Shown here: one piece after another, positions 1 through 5,760 of the stretch
Layout of the letters: the number at the start of each line of letters is the position of its first letter
Position numbering within the stretch: the stretch's first letter is position 1
NCBI GenBank assembly: GCA_964593455.1
Contig: CAZQHK010000075.1
Span: 1 to 6,566, forward strand
Source of the DNA: CAZQHK01 sp964593455
GTDB taxonomy: Bacteria; Muiribacteriota; CAYSPT01
Length of the DNA: 6,566 bases
Direction: 5' to 3'
Notes under the pieces: generated by a model
Told to the model about the DNA's origin: nothing
Database searches by the model: none
The model's input: the letters and a program-made list of their open reading frames with translations, nothing else
Program-made: the position numbers and the translations under genes

Positions 1-675
1 GGCCAGGTTGAGCATCTTTACCATGTGATCGAATTTTTTCCGGTCCTCGGACAAGTTTCTTTTCTGCTGTTTCAGGATGTCGCCCGCTTTGTGCTCTCCG
101 CCTATGTAATAGAGCCGCAAGTTTCGCTCTATATCCCGGAGGGCCGGTTCCGTCAGCAGGATAGGGGCTACGTCCACCGTCTCGTCGCGGTTGAACCTGA
201 TATAGTTGACTCCGCCGAAAGCCGCCGCGTACTGGTCCTGTTTGCCGATGGGTTCTTTCAGGATGTCGATCTCAATCTCACAGGCCTCCTCGGCCAATCG
301 AGCTTTGGAGACCACCTTGCCCGTGTACGCATACAGAGCATTAAGGAGCCCTACGGTGAACGAGCTCGAGGACCCGAGCCCGGTCCCGGCGGGAATGTCG
401 GCGAAACTGGCGATCTCGATCCCGGTTCCAATTCCGATCCGTTTCAAGCATTCCCTGACCACCGGATGCTCGATCGCGTCCACGGTGTCCACATCCTCGG
501 TACGGGAGTACTTGATCCTGATTTTGTCGTGAAAGTAGGGATGTATGACGATATACATGTATTGCTGAATGGCGGTAGAGACTACGGCGCCGTAACCGTT
601 CTCCCGATAGAAAACCCCGAGGTCGGTGCCGCCGCCGACGAAGCTGACACGAAACGGTGTCCTGGTAATGATCAT
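1..675 (-). CDS. hddA: GHMP-family sugar kinase, HddA-like D-glycero-D-manno-heptose 7-phosphate kinase (C-terminus cut by window edge)
   Basis: Predicted cytoplasmic ATP-dependent kinase that phosphorylates the anomeric carbon of D-glycero-D-manno-heptose 7-phosphate, giving the 1,7-bisphosphate on the way to GDP-heptose. I translated the minus strand directly: 225 codons are open from the ATG to base 1 with no stop, so the gene is partial. About 100-115 C-terminal residues are missing, compared with a usual family length near 340. The N-terminus has the GHMP entry motif TPFRVSFVGGGTDL (residues 6-19), the ATP-binding glycine/serine loop PAGTGLGSSSS (95-105) and GKQDQYAAAFGG (144-155), whose Asp147 is the likely catalytic acid. 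The last two are typical of the HddA branch. The ATG (675-673) overlaps the TGA of the upstream fusion gene as ATGA, and GAGGGG lies 11 bases upstream, so the two are probably translationally coupled. The upstream gene carries the next two pathway steps, which supports the substrate. A fucose or other sugar GHMP kinase is the alternative. Confidence 0.88.
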   Translation of the reverse strand, partial: MIITRTPFRVSFVGGGTDLGVFYRENGYGAVVSTAIQQYMYIVIHPYFHDKIRIKYSRTEDVDTVDAIEHPVVRECLKRIGIGTGIEIASFADIPAGTGLGSSSSFTVGLLNALYAYTGKVVSKARLAEEACEIEIDILKEPIGKQDQYAAAFGGVNYIRFNRDETVDVAPILLTEPALRDIERNLRLYYIGGEHKAGDILKQQKRNLSEDRKKFDHMVKMLNLA

Positions 676-2582
676 GACTGCCGATTCCCCTCTATACCAT
701 TTTTCCGGACTACGAAATCAGCTAAACCTTTTGTGTTTTCGATAATACTCAGTTCATCTGTCAAACGTTTATTATACAACGTTTCGATCTCGTCCTCGGG
801 AAAATCCTTCCACCGGTAGAAATCGAAGAACCGGTCTTTCCGTTCCCGTTCTTCCAGTTCACAATATATGGATGTACCGGCCAACTGTCTCAGTTTTTCC
901 ATGTCCAGTGCCGGGACTCCCTCGATAATAATACAATCGGACTCTTCCAGGGTAAAAATGGTCTCATCTCCAGCTTCACGGGAGAATGGGTCGTAAACCT
1001 TGAGCCGGACCTCTCCACCATGCAGTAACGTCTCCACGTCCCGTTCGATATCCCGGTACCGGTACCGCTGGCGCACGGTCATGAGGTCCGTTCTTTCGGT
1101 GGCGGGTATAATCCAGTTATCAAGTGATATGTGCGAGATTGACCGGTTACGGTATCGAAGACACCCGGCAAGACACTTCACAAAGGTTGATTTACCGCTC
1201 CGTGATGGTCCTCCAACCAGTATTATCGATGGCCGGATGTTGGCCTCCAGGCTCGATATAATGGTTGCGGCGGCGGCGTCCACAAGCTTTTTGCCGCCGA
1301 GAATGAAATCAACCGCTTCTTGGAGGTTTTCGAACGTAAAATCCGGTCCGGCCCGATACTTGCCGTCTTTTCCTCCTTTACCGGTCCGGACCAGGACAGT
1401 GTTCAAACCGGCATTGCTGCCGGCTTTAAGGTCTGTAGTCGTGTCGCCGATAAGCCATGACGAGTCTATGTCCACGTTGTATCGCGATACGGCTTTATCG
1501 ATCATTCCTGTCTCCGGTTTGCGGCAATCACAGTGGATCTTGTATTCGGGATTCTCTTCCGGGTAGCCTTTATCGGGATGATGGGGACAGAAAAAGATAT
1601 CGTCCAGATAGCACCCGTCACGGCCAAGCAATGTTTCGAGTTTGTTATGAATTGTATTGACGGTGGAAATGTCACACAGGTTTCGGGCCACCACCGGTTG
1701 ATTGGTAATGAGGATACCGAGATAGCCGGATCGATTTATTTTACCGACCGTTTCGGAAGAAAAATCGAACAGTTCCAGATCATCCGGTTTGTGTAACAGG
1801 TGCACATCCCGTATCAGGGTACCGTCCCGGTCCATGAAAATGGCCGGCCGGGAGTGTTCTTTTGACATGCGTTTGACCTTACCTGACAGGTAATCGGTTT
1901 CTACCTTTTTTAACCGATCTTTGGTCCCCATATCTTTCACATATTCCGCGGTCTTGTAAGCAAACAGACTTTCATTTTGGCTCAGCATGGCCGGAAAGAT
2001 GTCTTTCATGAAATCCGATTTACATCCCGGCTGGATGTATTTGAAGACTGAAGGCGATAGGACGTAGACGGCGGCGCTCCCGTTGTTTCCGTAGTATTTC
2101 ATGTCGTGAGGTTTGTTATATATCCCGGTGATTTGTAAACTGCCGGTGATTCCCACTAGATCGCTATCGTACGGGTGGTCTGAAGGATGGATAACCAGAG
2201 TGGCGACACCGCCTGAATGCTCGTGAAACCCGATGAGATCGTCGAGTTTCAGGTCAAGGAAAATGTCGCCGTAGAAGAGCAGAAAATCATTATCGATTAA
2301 GCCCTCCAGAGCTTTGACACAACCGGCGGTGCCGAGTGGATGATTTTCTCGAAGACAGGTTATGGTGACGTCGAAAGACTCTCCATTTCCGAAATAGTCT
2401 TCGATTACCGCGCCCAGGTGACCGGTCAGGATATGGATGTCAGTGATACCGTACCGGCGCAGCAAATCCACCTGGTGTTCCAGTAACGGTTTTCCGGCGA
2501 CGCGAATCATCGGTTTTGGCAGTTCGGCGGTCAGGCTTCCCAAACGTTTTCCTTTTCCGCCGGCGACTATTACGGCTTTCAT
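672..2582 (-). CDS. Three-domain fusion: sugar-1-phosphate nucleotidyltransferase (HddC-like) + HAD heptose bisphosphate phosphatase (GmhB-like) + uridine kinase-like P-loop domain
   Basis: A 636-residue cytoplasmic protein with three enzyme modules. Residues 1-235 are a nucleotidyltransferase: the start VAGGKGKRL is the NTP-binding loop, LPKPM (21-25) follows, GDIFLD (105-110) carries the metal-binding Asp, and YVKDMGT (214-220) ends the fold. This resembles HddC, which transfers GMP to heptose 1-phosphate. Residues 245-430 are a HAD phosphatase of the GmhB/histidinol-phosphatase type: DRDGT with Asp251 and Asp253, LITNQP (291-296), a zinc site formed by Cys332, His334, Cys351 and Cys353, then Lys355, and GDTTTD (379-384). 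Residues 440-636 are a P-loop domain: Walker A GPSRSGKS (458-465), DNW (488-490), YDPFSRE (530-536) and IIIEGVPALD (551-560), as in uridine kinase/phosphoribulokinase proteins. Its role is unknown. The ATG is preceded by AGAGG at 5-base spacing and gives an N-terminus that begins directly at the nucleotide-binding strand. The stop overlaps the hddA-like start. The first two activities are well supported; GDP rather than another nucleotide is inferred from the HddA neighbour. Confidence 0.9.
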   Translation of the reverse strand: MKAVIVAGGKGKRLGSLTAELPKPMIRVAGKPLLEHQVDLLRRYGITDIHILTGHLGAVIEDYFGNGESFDVTITCLRENHPLGTAGCVKALEGLIDNDFLLFYGDIFLDLKLDDLIGFHEHSGGVATLVIHPSDHPYDSDLVGITGSLQITGIYNKPHDMKYYGNNGSAAVYVLSPSVFKYIQPGCKSDFMKDIFPAMLSQNESLFAYKTAEYVKDMGTKDRLKKVETDYLSGKVKRMSKEHSRPAIFMDRDGTLIRDVHLLHKPDDLELFDFSSETVGKINRSGYLGILITNQPVVARNLCDISTVNTIHNKLETLLGRDGCYLDDIFFCPHHPDKGYPEENPEYKIHCDCRKPETGMIDKAVSRYNVDIDSSWLIGDTTTDLKAGSNAGLNTVLVRTGKGGKDGKYRAGPDFTFENLQEAVDFILGGKKLVDAAAATIISSLEANIRPSIILVGGPSRSGKSTFVKCLAGCLRYRNRSISHISLDNWIIPATERTDLMTVRQRYRYRDIERDVETLLHGGEVRLKVYDPFSREAGDETIFTLEESDCIIIEGVPALDMEKLRQLAGTSIYCELEERERKDRFFDFYRWKDFPEDEIETLYNKRLTDELSIIENTKGLADFVVRKNGIEGNRQS

Positions 2583-2764
2583 AAGAACCTCTTACCAGGG
2601 AGGAGCAAAACAGCCTCTCGATACTATTATTTAGTAGAAAAATGCGTTACAATATAGGATACCATAGTAGAATATCTGTAAAAGGTGGTAAGCTGTACCG
2701 TAAAGCAACCGGTAATAATCGGTGTGTAACGGACTTTGCGGTTGATATTCGGGAGGGTGTTCAC
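2583..2764. promoter_or_regulatory. Divergent intergenic region with candidate promoters for both flanking operons
   Basis: These 182 bases separate the minus-strand heptose operon from the plus-strand glycosyltransferase, so both transcripts should start here. Bases 2621-2690 are visibly AT-rich compared with the flanking genes. For the minus strand, TTACCA (2691-2686) and TACTAT (2669-2664) are spaced 16 bases apart, each matching the sigma-70 consensus at four of six positions. For the plus strand, GTTACA (2646-2651) and TAGAAT (2668-2673) are also 16 apart, with four and five matches. The two candidates overlap. These are weak matches chosen by eye in AT-rich sequence, so only the presence of a promoter region is reasonably firm. 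I saw no clear operator palindrome. Confidence 0.35.
2751..2756 (+). promoter_or_regulatory. Shine-Dalgarno site that sets the glycosyltransferase start
   Basis: GGGAGG followed by 8 bases and then GTG at 2765-2767 in the glycosyltransferase frame. An upstream in-frame ATG at 2642 has no comparable site and would add 41 residues with no resemblance to the family. Confidence 0.75.
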
Positions 2765-3484
2765 GTGGCAGCCAAACCTGAAGTATTGGCGATTATCCCT
2801 GCTTTGTGCGAAGAAGAGAAAATCGGTTCGGTGGTCTCGGCTCTTCTAAAACAAGAGCTGGAAGTTCTTGTAATAGATGACAATTCGGGAGACAACACCG
2901 CCGACGAAGCTGCCCGTGCGGGCGCCATGGTGCTACGATTGCCGGTCAGACTGGGGTATGGGGGAGCGCTTCAAGCCGGTTATCTGTATGCCCGTGAGAG
3001 AGGGTACGACGCCATTGTGCAGCTCGATGGCGACGGCCAGCACGATCCCGTGTTTGCCGGAGATCTTCTCGGCCCTGTTTTGGCCGGTGAAGCAGATATT
3101 ACCATGGGAAGCCGTTTCCTGGGAGAGGCAGGCTACCGGGTACCGTTCGCCCGCCGGTTGGGACAGAAATTTTTCGGTGGACTGGTCGGACTGATACTTG
3201 GAGCGAAGGTGAGCGATCCCACTACCGGATACCAGGCCATGACCGCGGAAGTGGTCAGGTTTTACTGTACCAGGTGGTTTCCCGATGATTACCCGGATGC
3301 CGATATTCGCATTTTGCTCCATCGTATGAGATTCAAGGTCCGTGAGCTCCCGGTTACCATGTACGAATCGGAAGGCCAGTCGATGCATGCGGGGATTGTG
3401 CGGCCGTTGTATTATATATACAAAATGACATTGGCCATCGTGATCGCTCTGCTGGCCAAACTGCCCCGGAGGGATGAACCGTGA
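2765..3484 (+). CDS. Family 2 glycosyltransferase, polyprenyl-phosphate sugar synthase type (DPM1/GtrB-like)
   Basis: Predicted to move a sugar from a nucleotide donor to a polyprenyl phosphate or another acceptor at the cytoplasmic face of the membrane. From the GTG start the protein is 239 residues and opens at once with the GT-A first strand (EVLAIIPALCEEEKIG, residues 6-21). Then come VIDDNS (36-41), the donor/metal motif DGDGQHDP (88-95) with Asp88 and Asp90, MGSRF (114-118) and DPTTGYQAM (151-159), the acceptor-side motif of DPM1-like enzymes. Residues 216-233 are hydrophobic and may bind the membrane, but there is no pair of C-terminal transmembrane helices as in GtrB. The GTG is preferred over the ATG at 2642 because of the GGGAGG site and because the additional 41 residues look non-coding. 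The stop overlaps the next start as GTGA, tying it to the DUF2304 membrane protein, which may supply the missing membrane anchor. Donor and acceptor cannot be read from sequence. Confidence 0.9.
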   Translation: MAAKPEVLAIIPALCEEEKIGSVVSALLKQELEVLVIDDNSGDNTADEAARAGAMVLRLPVRLGYGGALQAGYLYARERGYDAIVQLDGDGQHDPVFAGDLLGPVLAGEADITMGSRFLGEAGYRVPFARRLGQKFFGGLVGLILGAKVSDPTTGYQAMTAEVVRFYCTRWFPDDYPDADIRILLHRMRFKVRELPVTMYESEGQSMHAGIVRPLYYIYKMTLAIVIALLAKLPRRDEP

Positions 3485-3834
3485 CACCACGCCAGATTGT
3501 GCTTATGCTCATAGTGGCGATCGGCCTGTTGATCCTCGTAGTGGAATTAATCCGCCGCCATCAGCTGCGGGAAAAATATTCGCTGCTGTGGGTCATGATA
3601 GCTTTCGGGTTACTGTCAATTCCGTTTTTATACGGTTATTACGCCCGGCTCGCCTTGTTCTTTGGGATAAGCGACCCCAACTCGTTCTTCTTTTACATAG
3701 CGATAATGTGTCTGTTTCTGTTTAGCCTTCAATTCTCTCTCGTGGCTACCAGTTCGTTTGCCCGTCAAAAGACTACGACACAAAAACTGGCTTTGCTCGA
3801 GAAGAGAGTCCGTGATTTGGAAAACCAGAAATAA
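3481..3834 (+). CDS. DUF2304-family small membrane protein
   Basis: A 117-residue integral membrane protein of unknown biochemical role. Three hydrophobic stretches are visible (about 5-23, 34-52 and 68-91), with the basic segment RRHQLREKYSLLW (25-37) between the first two, which is the characteristic part of DUF2304 proteins. The charged C-terminus (98-116, LALLEKRVRDLE) has heptad spacing suggestive of a short coiled coil. It starts at GTG, with CGGAGGG upstream inside the end of the glycosyltransferase gene, and overlaps that gene by 4 bases. DUF2304 proteins are commonly found next to DPM1-like glycosyltransferases, as here. An anchor, partner or accessory role in lipid-linked sugar transfer or flipping is inferred from that context rather than shown. 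Confidence 0.85.
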   Translation: MTPRQIVLMLIVAIGLLILVVELIRRHQLREKYSLLWVMIAFGLLSIPFLYGYYARLALFFGISDPNSFFFYIAIMCLFLFSLQFSLVATSSFARQKTTTQKLALLEKRVRDLENQK

Positions 3835-3839
3835 GCTAA

Positions 3840-4523
3840 TTACGCGGGTTTATCCAGGTACCCTTTTACCAGGTTCTGCCGGAACCAGGCGATGATCCGG
3901 GTCAGTCCGTCCTCCAGCGTGGTTTTCGGTTCCCATTGTAAAAGCGTTTTGGCTAACGTGATATCGGGCTGGCGTACCTTGGGGTCGTCCTGCGGTAGAT
4001 CTCTAAACACGATCTCGCTTTTCGAGCCGGTCATCTCGATAATTTTCTCTGCCAGCTCCAAAACGGTCATCTCGATGGGGTTACCGATATTGACCGGGTT
4101 GGTGTAGCCGGATTGCATGAGCCGGTAGATACCTTCCACCAGGTCGTCTACGTAGCAGAACGAGCGCGTTTGGGAACCGTTTCCGAACACGGTCAGCGGC
4201 TCACCGTTTAACGCCTGCGGAATAAAGGTTGGAATGGCCCGCCCGTCGTTGGGCCTCATCCTCGGACCGTAAGTGTTGAAAATACGGACGATACGGATAT
4301 CGACGCCGTGATAGCGGTGATAGGCCATGGCCATGGCTTCGGCGAAACGTTTGCTCTCGTCGTAACAGCCCCGCACCCCGGTGGTATTGACGTGTCCCCA
4401 GTAGTTCTCGGACTGCGGATGAATGGCCGGGTCGCCGTACACTTCGGAGGAGGAGGCGAACACGAAGGTGGCCCCTTTTCCCTTGGCCAGTCCCAGGGCT
4501 TTGTGGGTGCCGAGCGAGCCCAC
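3840..4523 (-). CDS. NAD-dependent extended SDR, UDP-glucuronate decarboxylase (UDP-xylose synthase)-like; N-terminus lost in assembly gap
   Basis: The visible 228 codons (including stop) are the C-terminal two thirds of a nucleotide-sugar epimerase/dehydratase/decarboxylase. Counting from the gap edge, SSSEVYGDP (24-32) contains the active-site Ser region, and RGCYDESKR (51-59) contains the catalytic Tyr54 and Lys58. IFNTYGPRM (81-89), GSQTRSFCYVDDLV (116-129), PVNIGNP (143-149) and LPQDDPKVRQPDI (176-188) follow. The RGCYDESKR and PQDDPK..RPDI style blocks are those of UDP-xylose synthases, so decarboxylation of UDP-glucuronate to UDP-xylose is the leading guess; a 4-epimerase or 4,6-dehydratase is possible. 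The Rossmann glycine motif and start codon are missing: reading runs straight into the N tract, and the GTG at its edge is an internal Val, not a start. About 85-95 residues are absent compared with family length near 310. It follows the aminotransferase gene in the same direction. Its stop lies 5 bases from the convergent DUF2304 gene. Confidence 0.85.
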   Translation of the reverse strand: MGSLGTHKALGLAKGKGATFVFASSSEVYGDPAIHPQSENYWGHVNTTGVRGCYDESKRFAEAMAMAYHRYHGVDIRIVRIFNTYGPRMRPNDGRAIPTFIPQALNGEPLTVFGNGSQTRSFCYVDDLVEGIYRLMQSGYTNPVNIGNPIEMTVLELAEKIIEMTGSKSEIVFRDLPQDDPKVRQPDITLAKTLLQWEPKTTLEDGLTRIIAWFRQNLVKGYLDKPA

Positions 4524-4623
4524 NNNNNNNNNNNNNNNNNNNNNNNNNNNNNNNNNNNNNNNNNNNNNNNNNNNNNNNNNNNNNNNNNNNNNNNNNNNNN
4601 NNNNNNNNNNNNNNNNNNNNNNN
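4524..4623. other. Assembly gap of exactly 100 N
   Basis: One hundred consecutive N between the end of the aminotransferase gene, whose TAG stop touches the gap edge, and the interrupted SDR gene. The round number suggests a scaffolding placeholder of unknown true size. The missing SDR N-terminus alone needs about 255-285 bases. Confidence 0.98.
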
Positions 4624-5760
4624 CTACGCGCCTGCTTCCGCGGCGCTGCCGTGCACCTCGTTGATGGTTTCCCTGAGAGCTTTAGCGGCGAAACTAACCT
4701 GCTCTTCGGTCATCTCCGCGAAAATCGGTAGGGAGACGATGTCCTTGCAGACCGCTTCCGTTACCGGGAGATCTCCTTCCCGGTAACCGAGTTCCCCGAA
4801 ACACTCCTGGAGATGAAGCGCCAGCGGGTAGTAGATACCCGATCCGACTTCTTTTCCGTTGAGCCGTTTGTTGATCTCGTCCCGATTCTCTACCCTGATC
4901 GCGAACTGATGGTAGATGTGATGGGCGTAAGGCTCCTCGTGAGGGAGGGTAACCGGCAGCCCCTGTAGAAGCTCGTTATAACGGCAGGCGTTTTTCCGGC
5001 GCTGCTCGTTCCACTTATCGAGATGCGGCAGCTTGGCCAGCAGGATAGCCGCCTGCAAGGCGTCGAGCCGGCTGTTGAGTCCGACCATGGCGTGGAAATA
5101 CTTGGGAAAAGCGCCGTGTACCCGGAGCTTGCGGATCTTTTTCTCGAGCGCGTCGTCGTTGGTGGTGACGATACCGCCGTCCCCGGCGCCGCCCAGGTTC
5201 TTGGTGGGGTAGAAACTGAAACAGCCGGTGTGGCCGAGGCTGCCCACCTTTTTGCCTTTGAAGGTGGTCCCGATGGCCTGACAGGCATCCTCGATGACGG
5301 CGATATTGTTTGTTTTCGCCATATCCATGAAAGCGTCCATGTCTACCGCGTGTCCGAAGAGGTGGACCGGGATGATGGCTTTCGTTTTAGCTGTTATTCG
5401 CTCTTCCACGCTTTTCGGGTCCAGGTTGAAAGTCTTTTCTTCCACGTCGGCAAAAACGATGGTGGCCCCCAGGCGCGCTACTACGCCGGCGGTAGCGAAA
5501 AAAGTGAACGGTGTGGTGATGACCTCGTCGCCGGGTCCGATGTCGTACGCCATGAGTGACAGGAGCAGGGCGTCGGTGCCGGAAGCGCAGGCGATACCGT
5601 ACTTGGCCTCGCAATAATCGGCGATTTTCTCTTCGAACTCTTTCACCTTGCCGCCCAGTATGTATCCGCCGCTTCTCAATACTTCGAGAACGTTCTGTTC
5701 GATGTCTTCCTGCACGCTGTTAAACTGTGCCACGATATCCAAAAAAGGTACCTTGGTCAT
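4624..5760 (-). CDS. DegT/DnrJ/EryC1-family PLP-dependent nucleotide-sugar aminotransferase
   Basis: Predicted cytoplasmic aminotransferase that converts a keto group on a nucleotide-linked sugar to an amine, probably with glutamate as donor. At 378 residues it is full length for the family. Visible landmarks are the N-terminal VPFLDIVAQF (4-13), SGTDALLLSL (60-69), TTPFTFFAT (82-90), VIEDACQAIG (155-164) with Asp158 facing the PLP pyridine nitrogen, FSFYPTKNLG (181-190) with Schiff-base Lys187, GDGG (193-196) and GLNSRLDALQAAIL (227-240). The FYPTKNLG form is closer to the FdtB/QdtB 3-aminotransferases than to the FPSKPLG form I recall for WbpE, but this does not settle the substrate. The ATG overlaps the acyltransferase TGA as ATGA, and AGGAGGGGG lies 10 bases upstream, so the two genes are coupled and very likely act in sequence. 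The stop codon is the last sequenced triplet before the gap. Confidence 0.92.
   Translation of the reverse strand: MTKVPFLDIVAQFNSVQEDIEQNVLEVLRSGGYILGGKVKEFEEKIADYCEAKYGIACASGTDALLLSLMAYDIGPGDEVITTPFTFFATAGVVARLGATIVFADVEEKTFNLDPKSVEERITAKTKAIIPVHLFGHAVDMDAFMDMAKTNNIAVIEDACQAIGTTFKGKKVGSLGHTGCFSFYPTKNLGGAGDGGIVTTNDDALEKKIRKLRVHGAFPKYFHAMVGLNSRLDALQAAILLAKLPHLDKWNEQRRKNACRYNELLQGLPVTLPHEEPYAHHIYHQFAIRVENRDEINKRLNGKEVGSGIYYPLALHLQECFGELGYREGDLPVTEAVCKDIVSLPIFAEMTEEQVSFAAKALRETINEVHGSAAEAGA

Noticed and set aside
25..819. Long plus-strand open frame of 264 codons
   Set aside because: It lies opposite the HddA-like kinase and the 3' end of the fusion gene, both of which carry clear family motifs on the minus strand. 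Its own translation shows no recognisable domain, so it is an antisense shadow.
1054..1067. Short tandem CGGTACCGGTACCG
   Set aside because: It encodes alternating Tyr/Arg codons (RYRYR, residues 506-510) in the P-loop domain and has no further copies; ordinary coding sequence.
1000..1566. Plus-strand open frame of 188 codons within the fusion gene
   Set aside because: It is antisense to the zinc-site and P-loop coding regions, is rich in Arg and Ser as expected for a shadow frame, and has no domain or ribosome site.
2933..3490. Minus-strand open frame of 185 codons opposite the glycosyltransferase
   Set aside because: The plus strand encodes DGDGQHDP and other glycosyltransferase motifs in frame; the minus frame shows nothing recognisable.
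3869..3889. Inverted repeat CCAGGTTC / GAACCAGG with a 5-base loop
   Set aside because: It lies inside the SDR coding sequence, has an A/A mismatch and no T run on either side, so it does not look like an intrinsic terminator or an obvious operator.
4521..4523. GTG at the gap edge as the start of the SDR gene
   Set aside because: The reading frame continues into the gap, the following residues match the middle of the SDR fold, and the NAD-binding N-terminus would be absent, so this is an internal Val codon.
4308..4731. Plus-strand frames that run through the N tract
   Set aside because: They are open only because N codons contain no stops, and they lie opposite the SDR and aminotransferase genes.
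5023..5559. Plus-strand open frame of 178 codons opposite the aminotransferase
   Set aside because: It is antisense to the PLP-binding region, with no motifs; a frame shadow.
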